DNA of 64,000 bases from Parvularia atlantis (lineage: Eukaryota > Opisthokonta > Rotosphaerida), in NCBI GenBank assembly GCA_943704415.1, contig CALSCO010002004.1:1-64000 (forward strand), given 5' to 3'. Shown here one piece after another: positions 1 to 10,219 of the stretch. Both the position numbers and the translations under genes were made by a program. Numbering within the stretch: position 1 is the first letter of the stretch; every line of letters begins with the position of its first letter. The notes below the pieces were generated by a model. That model saw only the letters and a program-made list of their open reading frames with translations. It had not been told where the DNA came from and did not search any database.

Positions 1-239
1 GAGAAACAACATTCAGTTCATTCACGTTCATTCAACATCCACAGGAAAGGAGTCAGTACCTGTCCGTGTTTCAACAGGAGCGCACCTTTTGCTTCGGGGT
101 ACAGGCCCTACTAGTGGCTCAGAGCCCGATCCGGGTCGGACACGGTGTGCAATGTGTGCCTTGCCGGTGATCTTGTGAGGGAAGGCTGCACGAATGGTCA
201 GCGCGCGATCGCCGGGCATGCCGGCGCGCCAGATAGACC

Positions 240-606
240 TTAGTTGCCGCGGCGGAAGGCGGCGGGTCGCTCAAGGCCGGCCATGTAGCACTTCCATAGG
301 TAGGCGATGTTGCGCGCAGCGTTGACGTCCCTGTTCCACGACCACCGTGACGGGCGCGGGCGGGATGCCTCTCATGGCCGCCGGGAAGACGCCATCACCA
401 AAGACAGCGATGCGCGAGTGGTCGGGGCCGAGGATCTGGTCGGCGATCTTGTCGAGCACGCGCTGGTGCTTGATCGCCCGCATGAAGCGCTGCTGGCCCC
501 ACCAGCGCACGCCGTAGTGCGCCCAAAGCTGGCCCCAGTGGAGGATCCAGACGTCGCGGATGCGCTCGCACAGCAGGCACACCGAGGCCAACTTGAACGA
601 TCGTGA
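240..606 (-). pseudogene. Relic of a Fanzor (TnpB-like, IS607/IS605-type) nuclease gene
   Basis: The last 33 codons (338 down to 240) read WNRDVNAARNIAYL, then a short tail ending in the stop at 240-242. RDxNAARNI is the RuvC-III signature of TnpB and its eukaryotic relatives, the Fanzors. Just upstream, about 455 to 350, another frame reads RIAVFGDGVFPAAMRGIPP and APV, which matches the block that precedes the zinc ribbon in Fanzors. The cysteine-rich zinc ribbon normally lying between these two blocks is missing and the frame changes there. The N-terminal half, including RuvC-I, is not visible. About 50 further codons upstream (KLASVCLLCERIRDVW and on) are compatible with the helical part of the same protein. 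This is a 5'-truncated, internally deleted dead copy. No terminal repeats or guide-RNA end were identified. Confidence 0.72.
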
Positions 607-947
607 ATGTTTGAGTTGTTTTCTCATCGACTGTGCCCTTCGCTGTAGGGAATGCCGCCTCCCGGTGTTGCAAGATTTCCATTGCGTTGAATTGAGAGAT
701 GTGCACACGGCCGGGCGCACGCGCACCGACCGCACCAACAAAAAGTATGTTGTCGAGCGACCCTTTCGAGCCGTCGAGCGAGGGCCCCTCCGACGGGTGT
801 GCAATGCGGAGGCACCCAAACCCGCCCCCCGCCTTCATGATCACGGGGAGGCGCCAACCAGGTAAGTATGCCTGATCAGTAATGTGCCGGCGACGGGGAG
901 GTCACAAGGTGCCCCGGCCGCGGCGCTTGTGGGACGCGCATTTCGCC
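607..947. other. Gap between the Fanzor relic and the P450 gene
   Basis: No convincing exon is seen here. Part of the minus strand (about 620-840) is open in two frames and may be further degraded element sequence, since its codon usage is less GC3-biased than the host genes. The last 100 bp should hold the P450 promoter. No TATA box stands out. Confidence 0.3.
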
Positions 948-2914
948 ATGATGGAGACCGCCGCACCCGTCCTTGGCGCGATCGCGCTTGTTGCACTGGT
1001 CGCGATCGCCGCCTTCGCCGCGTTCGTCGCGTGGCTGCGCTCGCTGCGCCCGCTCTGCCCGCAGATGCCCGTGCCGCCCAAGCCGTCGTTCATTGGTGCG
1101 GATGCGTCTGATCGGCGCACGCGGCGCTCACACGAGATCACAGGACACATCGACGTCGGCGACAAGTGGGGTGGCGACGTCGGGCGCTACTGGGAGCACC
1201 TCGCGCAGAGCACGCCCGGCGGCGCGCGCGGCATCAATATCGAGCTGTTCCTCCTGCGCAGCGTGTTCCTTGTCGATGCCGCCGTCGCGCGCCACGTCTG
1301 CACCAGCCCCAAGTACGAGCGCCCCGTCGCGCACCAGTTCCAGGCACGGGCTCAGCCCACTTCTTCGACGTCCTGCCTGACGCCCGCGTCGCGTCATGCA
1401 GGGCTACATCGGGCTCAAGCCGATGCTGCGCAATGGCCTGTTTATGCTCGTGGGTGAGCCGGCCAAGGCGCACCGCAAGGCGTTCAGCCCGGCCTTTGCA
1501 CCACGCTTCCTGCGCCGCGTAATGCTGCCGATCTTTGAGCGGCACACGGCGCTGCTCGTCGACCAACTGGCGCAGATGGCCGGGCAGCCCGTGGAGCTGC
1601 AGCGCCTGCTCACGTGCCTCACGCTCGACATCATCGGTGCGCATCCTGCCGTGTGCGGGGCGATCGCTCATGCCCACCGGGGTGGGGGGCCACGCAGGCG
1701 AGGCCGCGTTCGGCGAGTCGTTCCACACGCTCACGAACCCGTCGTCGCCGCTGGCGCAGGCCATCCTCGAGCTGCTCGTGATCACGAGCCGGCGCATGCT
1801 AATGCCCTTCCGCGAGTACTTTCTCCGGTGCGCGCGAACGGCCCGTGCGAGCCGGCGACGGCTGACGGCTGCGCGCGCGCAGGGACGAGAGCCGGCAGTT
1901 TGACGCCGCGCTCAAGATCGTCCGCGACTGCACGATGAAGGCCATCAAGCAGCACCGCCAGACGCAGGCGCACGGCGCGAGCGAAGACGACGACACGTCC
2001 ATCCTCTCGTTCTTCCTGCGTGTGCAGGCGTCGGGCGACCCGGGCCTGAACATGTCCGATGAGGACGTAGTCGGTACGCGGTCACACATGCGCCCAGGTG
2101 CGCGCCTGACACGCGTGCGTGCGCAGACGAGTCGATGACGCTCGCGATCGCCGGCCACGAGGTTCGACTGCCGGCCTGCCGGCCTGCCCACCTGCACCCA
2201 GCCCGCTGACGCGCGCTTGGGCTGCGCAGACGACGGCCACGACGCTCGCTTGGTGCCTCGTCAACCTGCTGCGAAACCGCGGCGTCTACGCCGAGGTTCA
2301 GCGCCAGGTCGACGACGTCTTTGACCGCCTCGGTGAGCGGTTCACCGAGCAGCACCTGAACGAGCTGCGCTTCCTCGACGTGCGCACGGGCAAGTCAGCA
2401 CTCGCTGCGCGACTCACGCGCCCATGCAGCACGTCATCAACGAGTCGATGCGCCTGCACCCGCCCATCCCCATGTTTGGCCGCTACGCGCTCGAGGACGA
2501 CGACGTGCTCGGGCTGCACTTTGCCAAGGGCACGCCGATCTCGGTCGGCATCGGCGCGCTCTGCCGCGACCCGACCGTCTGGGGTGACGACGTTGACGCG
2601 TTCCGCCCCGCCCGCTGGGTCGACCCGGCGCTCGACCGCACAACGCAGCAGCAGCACTTTCTCATCTTTGCGCACGGCGCGCGCAACTGCATTGGCCAGA
2701 CGTTTGCGAGTGCGTCGCTGCCCGTATGCACCGCTTGGAGCCTGACACGCACGGCGCAGTGTACGAGGCCGTGTGCATCCTCGCGCTGCTCCTGCGCCGC
2801 TTCGACTTTGTCGCGGACAAGGAGATCTCGAACCGGATCGCCATCAACCTGACCGTGCGCCCGGCCGACGGCGTGCCGGTCCGTGTGATGCCGCGCGTGC
2901 CAGCGCGTGCTTAG
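948..2914 (+). CDS. Cytochrome P450 monooxygenase, membrane anchored
   Basis: A haem-thiolate monooxygenase expected in the ER membrane, taking electrons from a P450 reductase; the substrate cannot be read. It starts at the tandem ATGs 948/951 with a hydrophobic anchor (GAIALVALVAIAAFAAFVAW) followed by PPKP. An I-helix AGHE|TTATTLAW is assembled across an intron. The K-helix ExxR is in NESMRLHPPIPMFGRYAL. The haem-binding motif FAHGARNCIG lies near 2669-2698, with the expected cysteine. The last exon ends at TAG 2912-2914. At least six short introns interrupt the gene; the first is 1096-1143 (48 nt). The intron after HQFQ appears to use a GC donor (CAG|gcacgg). All hallmark residues are present, so it looks functional. 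No other secondary-metabolism genes flank it, which argues against a cluster role. Confidence 0.9.
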
Positions 2915-3140
2915 TGCTGTCTGTGCTTCTGCTGCGTTTGCCTGTTTACTGCATGCATTGGCATTTCGGGCATTGCACACAGGACCGCGTCCGCCGGCGA
3001 GGGGGCTGACGAGCCATGAGAAAGTGCGGCGCGCGCTTGGCGCGGTCGTCGTCAAGGTACATCAAGCAAAGCTGACAGGCGCGACACCCATTAGTTATTC
3101 AGGTCCAGTGTGATGCAGCCATTTCTCATCGCTTTTTTCA

Positions 3141-4184
3141 ATGCCCGCGACGATGGCGGACGCCGCCGCGGTCGCCGCCGCGCCCATCTCGATGCGCACG
3201 ACCGTGCTCACGTTCGCGAGCGTGTTCATCGGCATGCTCGTGATCATGTCGACGCTCACGCCCGCACCCTCGCCCGTGCGCACAATCATCGCCGCCGACG
3301 CCCTCCTGCCCACGCCCGCGCACGTGCGCCCGACCCGCCCGCCGCGCACCACACCCTCGCCGGCCGCGTCGACCGTGCCGCCGACCGCGCCGCCGACCGC
3401 GCTTCATGCTGCATCGACGCCCACGCCGACCGAGCCCTTCGACGTGCCCACGCCGGCCCTCGTCGACACGCTCGCGCCGATGCTCGACGCCCTCGGCAAG
3501 CGTGAGCTGCGCGCGCGCGACGAGCTGGGCGCGCTGCTCGAGCAGATGAAGCTGACGCAGGGCGTGCAGGTATGCTCGCACGTGCGCGTGATCACGGCCG
3601 CTCAACAGCCCCGCGCGCGCGACAGGTCGGCCTAGACGAGTTTGGTGATTTCACGCGCGACTTTCTCCAGCGGTGGAAGTCAATGCGCAACTTCACCGTG
3701 ATCGTGACCGAGTCGCAGGGCTGGCTGTACAACCACGCCAAGGGCAAGTACGTGCGGGGCACGCTGCCCAACTGGCCGTTTGCACGGTTGCTGACCGTCC
3801 CCGCGCAAATAATAAAGGATGGACCCCTGGATCGACCGCGTCGAGTGGCTGCGCATGGACTCGACGCCAGCGGCCGCCCACTTCGCCGCCAAAAGCGTCG
3901 ACTTTGTCTTCATCAACGGCCGCCGCGACTACTGCGGCTGCAGCGAGGACCTGCGCACGTACTGGTCCAAGCTGCGCCGCGGCGGCATCCTCGCCGGGCA
4001 CGACTTTTACGACAACCGCGAGCTGCCGTCCAACCTCGACTGGAGCTTTTGCGCCGACGGGAGCGAGCACCAGCGCGCGATCAAAGGTGCCGTGCAGGAC
4101 TTTCTGGTCGAGCATGCGGAGTCGTGCAGCCGGCTGCACGTAGGCGAGGACCGCTGCTATTACCTGCAAAAGCTGTCCGACTGA
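3141..4184 (+). CDS. Type II membrane class I SAM-dependent methyltransferase (Methyltransf_24-like)
   Basis: The first exon encodes a short cytosolic head, one membrane segment (VLTFASVFIGMLVIM) and a Pro/Thr-rich stem, the architecture of a Golgi type II enzyme. After an intron at about 3571-3626 the catalytic domain begins with GVQVGLDEFGDFTRDFLQRW, which corresponds to SAM motif I. It continues with VDFVFINGRRDYCGCSEDL and GGILAGHDFYD, a well-known block in Methyltransf_24 proteins of algae, oomycetes and fungi. A very short intron (about 31 nt, with CTGAC inside) seems to join NWPFAR to MDPWIDRVEW. The stop is TGA 4182-4184. The acceptor is unknown; a glycan or other lumenal substrate is an inference from topology. 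The acidic residue usually seen after motif I is not obvious, so activity is uncertain. Confidence 0.72.
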
Positions 4185-4253
4185 CGAGCAGCTGCGGCGC
4201 GGCACGATCTGTACATTCGTTGTAGGCCTATACAAAGACACGCTGAAAGAGCG

Positions 4254-5612
4254 TCAGTCGCCCGCGAGGACAGAGTCGCCGCTCTTGGCGCTCGGTCGCA
4301 CGCCCTCGCCCGTGACGCGCCGCGGCCACTCGTCGGCCGCGCTTCCGTCACCGTTGCCGTCGCCGTCGTCATCGCCCGGGCGCCCGCTCCAGTCGTACGG
4401 GCTCTCTGGCTGCCACAGCGCCTCCTCGGCCGCCAGGCGGTCCTCCTCGCGCTGGCGGTCGGCCTCGCGCAGCAGCGCGTCGTAGTGGTCGCAGGCGCGC
4501 AGCAGCACCTTGGCCGCGCCGTCGTCGCCGCCGCTCAGCTCCCGCGCTCGCCGCCGGATGGCGTCCGACAGCGCGTACTCGTCCTCGCCAGCCGCGGGCC
4601 CCGCGCTCGCCCTCTCAGTCGCCGCCGCTGCCACACCCGCCGCCGTGTCCATGCCGAGCAGCGCCAGGCGCGCGCGCGCGTACGCCTGCACGAGCTCGTC
4701 CTTGACCGAGTGGTAGAAGAAGTGCGGGTACGCGAGCACGCTCTGCACGCTCGGCGGCGGCACGCCCCACACGATCGCCGACAGCTCAATCGGCCGGCTC
4801 ACGCGCAGGTCCGGCGCGGTCTCGGCCACGATGTTGAGCATCGACTCGAGGAAGAACATGCGCCGGTGCCGCGCCACAAACGCCTCCAGCCGCGCCACGT
4901 ACGCCCGGCTCACGCCCAGCAGGCACACGAGCGAGCGGTACCACGGCTGCGCCACGCCGGCCTCGGCCAGGTCGTCCCAGTGCGGCCACGCGTCGTCCGG
5001 GCGGTACCGGTGCGCCGGTGCGGCCACAAAGTCGCTTGTGAGCAGCGTGCGCTCGGTCAGCCGCGCGAGCGCCGCGGCCGACGGCACGAGCACGTCCGCT
5101 TCGATCAGCCACGCGCGGTCAAAGCCGGCGAGCCGCTCGTCGTACGCGACCGCAAAGACGGCCTTGGCCCAGGCCGACGTCGTGCGAGTGACAGGCGGCA
5201 CCTCGCCGGGGACCGCGTCAGCGCCGGAGACCACATCCGCATCAAAGGCCGCCGCTTTCTTGGGCTCGTCCACGAGCCAGTTCATGCCCCAGAAGCCCGC
5301 GGCGACGACCTGCGCGTCCGGGTAGCGCAGCACGGGCACGTCGTCGCACACGTCCGGATCGCTGCTGTCGTCGCCCTCGCCGTCCGCCAGCACGAAGACC
5401 GCGAACCGCGCCGGGTCCAGCTCGCGCCGCAGCCGCCGCGTCCACGCGCGCAGTTCGTCGTTCGGGCGCACTGCGAGGCACACGACGGCGACACGCGGCC
5501 CACCCGCCGCCGTCATCCACATGTACAACGCGAGCAGCATTGCGCCCGCGGCAAACACCAGCAGCGGCAGCAGGTGCACCGGCCTGCGCTCCCGGACGCC
5601 GCAGTGTCGCAT
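4254..5612 (-). CDS. Type II membrane glycosyltransferase-like protein, single exon
   Basis: An intronless reading frame of about 452 codons. The start is set at ATG 5612-5610 because it directly precedes a short basic head and one membrane segment (LLPLLVFAAGAMLLALYMW). Upstream in-frame codons would collide with the divergent gene at 5773. The lumenal domain starts VAVVCLAVRPNDEL, has FDRAWLIEADVLVP about a third of the way in (the DxD-like part of many Golgi glycosyltransferases, here EAD), then HWDDL, PWYRSLVCLLGVSR and FFLESMLNIVAE. This pattern resembles poorly characterised eukaryotic glycosyltransferase-like proteins. The final 110 residues are acidic and low in complexity. It converges on the membrane methyltransferase 70 bp away, also a Golgi-type protein. 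The exact family is not certain. Confidence 0.75.
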   Translation of the reverse strand: MRHCGVRERRPVHLLPLLVFAAGAMLLALYMWMTAAGGPRVAVVCLAVRPNDELRAWTRRLRRELDPARFAVFVLADGEGDDSSDPDVCDDVPVLRYPDAQVVAAGFWGMNWLVDEPKKAAAFDADVVSGADAVPGEVPPVTRTTSAWAKAVFAVAYDERLAGFDRAWLIEADVLVPSAAALARLTERTLLTSDFVAAPAHRYRPDDAWPHWDDLAEAGVAQPWYRSLVCLLGVSRAYVARLEAFVARHRRMFFLESMLNIVAETAPDLRVSRPIELSAIVWGVPPPSVQSVLAYPHFFYHSVKDELVQAYARARLALLGMDTAAGVAAAATERASAGPAAGEDEYALSDAIRRRARELSGGDDGAAKVLLRACDHYDALLREADRQREEDRLAAEEALWQPESPYDWSGRPGDDDGDGNGDGSAADEWPRRVTGEGVRPSAKSGDSVLAGD

Positions 5613-5772
5613 CAGTGCGCGGCCGCGGATGATGGCACGATCTGAGACTCGGATGCGACGCAGGCGAAACTCGAGTGTTTCAGCGCCATCTATTTCGGGA
5701 AACGCGCTTGCCCCAACGAGGCGGACGACGCTCGCGGCGCACAACGCGGCGCACACGGAGCCGAGCATCCCC

Positions 5773-8700
5773 ATGGCGTCCCTCGCGGCCGCGCTGGCGG
5801 CGGGCGACCTCGCGCAGCTCGCGGCGGCGCTGCGTGCGCCCGACGCCGACGTGAACGCGGTGCGACGCGGCGCCTTGTTTTGGCCTTGCGGCAGCTTGAC
5901 GGGACGAGGCGCGTGCGCGCCGCAGACGCTCGACGCGGCGACCGGCGCGACGGCGCTGCACGTGGCGGCCGAGCAGGGCGACGCGGCCGCGACGCACTTC
6001 CTCGTGCTGAGCAAGGCGGACGTGGCGTGGCGGCGCGCCGACGGTGCCGTTCCTCTCTCTGTCTCTCTCTCTCTCTCTCGCTTGTCAAAGGCGCTGACGG
6101 GAGGGAGACGCGCAGGCGCCACGCCGCTGCACCTCGCCGCCCGCGCCGGCCACACAACCGTCTGCCGCCTGCTCGTCAACGGCGGCGCGGCCGTCGCGGC
6201 CGAGGACGCGGCCGGGCAGACGCCGCTGCACCTGGCGTGTCTACACAAGTGGCCCGCGGTGCGTCCACCCCTCTCATCCGCGCGCGTGCGCCCGGGCTTT
6301 TCGTGGCACAAATCGTCTGACACCGTGTCGTACGTTGTGTCAGGTCGTCAAGCTGCTGATCATCGAGGGCGGCGACGTCGGCAAGGTCAATGCGGCCGGG
6401 CAGACGCCGATGGCGCTTGTTGTCGCCGGTGCGCGGCCCTCGTGGGCCAGCGTGGTACTCGGCTCACGTCCGCGCCAGACGTCGGCGACGACGAGGACGC
6501 GGCCACGCGGCGCCAGGACACGTTCAACGCGATCCGCGAGGCCGGTGCGTGCGTGTTTGCAGTGCACTGCGTGCGCGGCTGATCAGTGCCGCAGACAACC
6601 TGCGCAACCAGCTTGAGGCCGACTCGCCCCTGCTGGGCGACCGCAGCCGCACCCTCGCCGTCAGCAACCAGCGCCCGCGCCGCGTCCCGACGCGCGCAGC
6701 GTCGCAGCAGGCCGACTTCCGCGCCAAAGTCAAGGCGGGCCGCTCGACCTCGATCGACGACACAGCCGCGGCCACCGCGCAGCAGCAGCGCCTCGTGCGT
6801 GCTGCATGGATGCACTTGCGCACGACCTCACACGCCCGGGCAGCAGCAGACCGTCGAGCGCGCCAGTCCTACCCCGCGCCGCTTCACCGCCCGCAGCGAG
6901 TCGCTCGCCGGGCTCGCGCCCAGTCCGACGCCGGCCGTGCCGCGGTTGGTGCTGCAGCAGGTGCGCGGCTGCTGCATGCGTCTGTCTGCCGGCGCGCGCG
7001 GGCTCACCACGCCGCCGCAGACGCTGTCCGACAGCAAGATCATCTCCGTGCCGCACTCGCCGTCCAACGAGCGTCGCGGGTCCAAGAGCGACACGCTCAG
7101 TGCGTCCGATGCCTGCGCTGGCTGCCTCGCTCACGGCCACGTGCAGGCAGCTGGTCCGTCGACGACATGAAGTTTGGCGAGATGCAGCTCGGCGCGCTGA
7201 GCCGCAAGGTGCGCTGCCCACCCGCTCGGCGCTCAGGCTTAACGCGGCACGCGCGCACACAGCAACGCATGGTGCTCATCAGGCTAGCCGAGCGCCGCAT
7301 CACCGAGCTGCTCGGCGAGGAGGTCATCCTCGACCTGATCCAGGTGCCCAACACCGGCAGCAAGCCCAAGTTCTACCGGCGCGAGCAAATCATCACCAAC
7401 CAGAACTACAAGGGCGTCCTAGGCGTGCCCCTGCCGGTCGTGCTCAAGGCCACGTCGACGCCGTACATGCTCGACAGCGGCGTCGTTGTGCGCGTGCCGT
7501 TCATCGTGCAGCAGTGCCTCAACTTTCTCAACAGCGAAGGTGCGCGCTGACGGCACACGTCACAGTGATTCAGCGTGACGTCGCGTGCGCAGGCATCAAG
7601 ACCGACGGCATCTTTCGCAAGCCGGGCAACAGCCGGCGCATGACCGACCTGCAGGTGCGCGCTCGGCATCTTGTTGAGAATACCGCGCCTCATACGCGCC
7701 GACGCAGAACATTTTCGACGGCAAGCCCACGCGCGACGTCTCGCTCAAGGAGTACACCGTGCACGACGTCGCGGGCCTGCTCAAGCGCTTCGTGCGCGAG
7801 TTGCCCGAGCCTATCTTCACCGCGCGGCTGCAGAACCTGTTTTTCGCGGCGATGGGTGCGGCGCGTTCACACGCCCTGGTCGCTGTTGGCCATGCTCATG
7901 CTCATGCGCGTGCTCGTGCTCGTGCGCTGTGCAGACCTGCCGGACCCCTCGCGGCGGCTCATTTGCCTGCAGCTGCTGATCCTGATCATGCCCGCGCACA
8001 ACCGCGACCTGCTGCAGGCGCTCCTGTTCTTCCTACATAAGGTGCGCTCTGTCCCTGACGCGCCGCGCCCGCTGACGCCGCCGCGCCAGGTGCACATGCA
8101 CGCCGACCTCCCCGACGGCAGCAAGATGAACTCGTCCAACCTCGCGCTCGTGTTCGCACCCAACATGGCGCGCCACCTCGACTCGCTCGACAAGGTGCGC
8201 TCGCGCCCTCCGCCAATGCCCGCCGGTGCTGCTGCTGCTGCTCACGGTACCGCAGCCCGCAGCGGCCATCGACATCCAGCAAGAGCAGACCGACAGCGCG
8301 CACACGCAGGAGCTCGTGCAGACGCTGATCGACAACTGCCACGAGGTGCGCCCCCCTTGCGCCGGCCCGTCGCTCGACCGCGCTCACCGCCCCCGTGCAG
8401 CTCTACCGCTTCCAGACGCAGAAGGCGAACGAGCTGCCGCTGAGCCGTAAGTCGGCCACGGGCAGCCGCGCGCGCACGCTCACCAACTCGTCCTCGTCAT
8501 CGTCGTCGCCGCCGAGCAACCCGCCCGTCTTCCCGCGCACGCTCGGGCAGGCACGTCGTCCCGCGTGTGCTTCTCGGCGAGATCGACTGACGTGCGGCCG
8601 GTGCTGCAGCCAAGCCCGCTATCGGTGCTCGCCACGCTGCCGGCGATCAACTCGATCGACGAGCTTGAGGACGAGTATCTGGACGACGGCAGCGACGACG

Positions 8701-10125
8701 ACGACGACGACGACCCGGCCGCGGCCACGCCAGCCACCGAGTCGATGCCCACGCTCGCCACCGCCACACCCGCGCTCTCGCTCAACGCACAATTCCTGGC
8801 CGACCCGACCGGCTCGGCATGGCCCGAGATCATGGCCAACCTCGAGACGCGCATGGAGCGGCGCATCCGGCGCATCTCGGAGCGCGTGGAGCCCGAGGAC
8901 CGGTGCGTGCGCGCGTGCTTTGCGAATGCCAGCACGCCGATGACCCGTTGGTGCAGGAGCCTGTCGTTGTCGAGTGCGCCGTCGTCGGGCGTGCAGCTGC
9001 GGCGGGCGCGCGGTCGTCTGCAATCGGACGGTGCGCGCCCGAGAACGCAAGGTGGCAGGGCTGACTGTCCGCGCCGCCACGCAGGCTCGCTCTCGACGAC
9101 GCCCGCCGCGCCCTCGCCGCTGCGCATAGCCAGCGGCCACGATGCGGGCAAGTCCGCCGTCGGTGCGTCGTCGTTCTGCCATTGCGCTCGCGAGTGCTCA
9201 CGTGGCACGTGGTGGCAGCGCGCAACGTCTCGGAGGACACGGTCGACTCGGTGTCGAGCCAGGAGGACAACGGGACCGAGGTGCGTGCGCGGGCCCCTTG
9301 TGCGCCAGAAGGGGCCTGATGCGCTTTGCGTGTGCGCAGGAGAAGAGCAAGGCGCAGACGTTTGCGGCGCCAGCGTCGCCGTCGGCCGAGATCGCCGTGT
9401 TCCACGGGCCAAACCTGAACGACGAGATCGCGCGGCAGTACTTAAAGGACTTCAAGAAGAGCCGCGAGTTCATCTTTGGCGACATCCGCAAGAAAGACGC
9501 GCGCAAGATCGTGACGAGCGAGAAGGACCTGCGTCGCATGTCCATCGGCGACAAGCTGCCGGACAAGTCGGCCACGGCGCGCACGACCAAGTCGACGGCG
9601 AGCAGCCCGCTAGTGCCGCAGACGCCCGACGCGTCCGTTGTGGCGCTGCTGGATGACCTCGAACACATGAGCGTGCGTCTCGCTGCTGCGCGTCACACAA
9701 CCGCACGCGCGCGCTGAGCCGATCAACAGCTCGAGGACTTGCTCAAGCGCATGAAGGAGCCCAAGACGGGCGTGCAGGTCAAGGACCGCCGGCGCGGCTT
9801 CCGGCTGCACAAGGGCGTGTTTGTGGGGCGCGAGGCGATCGACTGGCTCGTCGCCCACGCGCTGTCGGACGAGCGCACGATCTCGCGACGGCAGGCGACG
9901 ATGCTCGGCCGCGAGCTGCTCGAAATGGGCGCGATCGCGCACGTCACCGAGTCGCACGGCTTTAAGGTCCGCGCCCGCGTCGCTGCACACTGCGCGTGGC
10001 ACTGACCCCGCCTCGTGCGTGCACACGCGCAGGATGAGAACGCACTATACCGGTTTGCGACCGACATGGAGCGGATGGCCAAGGCCGCCGCGGCCGTCGC
10101 GGCCTCACATTTCAAGACTGCGTGA
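5773..10125 (+). CDS. Ankyrin repeat - RhoGAP - DEP domain protein
   Basis: A predicted GTPase-activating protein for Rho-family G proteins. Exons from ATG 5773 give about four ankyrin repeats (GATALHVAAEQGD, GATPLHLAARAGH, GQTPLHLACLHK, GQTPMALV; to about 6430). A Ser/Thr-rich linker follows, then a RhoGAP domain from about 7400 to 8420: VPFIVQQCLNFL, GIKTDGIFRKPG with the arginine finger, DVAGLLKRFVRELPEPIF and MNSSNLALVFAPNM. After an acidic low-complexity stretch (8660-8720) comes a C-terminal DEP domain, about 9745-9985 (KGVFVGREAIDWLVAHAL), for membrane or receptor targeting. The stop is TGA 10123-10125. More than a dozen short introns are present. I join ankyrin and RhoGAP parts in one gene because no stop, polyA-like region or start context separates them. 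A split near 6560 remains possible. An intron at about 6048-6120 carries a CT tract. Confidence 0.8.
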
Positions 10126-10219
10126 CGAGCGGGCCGGCCCGAGTTGCCCGCTCTTGAGTGGAAATCTCTATCTTTTGTTTCGGCCCTCGCTTGCTGAGTG
10201 CACATGCATGCTTGCTCGC

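Noticed and set aside
620-844. An upstream extension of the Fanzor relic as intact coding sequence
   Set aside because: Two overlapping frames compete and neither shows RuvC-I or other family blocks; left as undefined sequence.
948-5612. A secondary-metabolite gene cluster (P450, methyltransferase, glycosyltransferase)
   Set aside because: No backbone synthase is nearby, and the two transferases have Golgi type II topology rather than soluble tailoring-enzyme form.
4254-6323. A 689-codon minus-strand frame through the 5' part of the ANK-RhoGAP gene
   Set aside because: Only the part below 5612 looks like protein. The upstream 230 codons are an antisense shadow of ankyrin exons, produced by GC-rich third positions.
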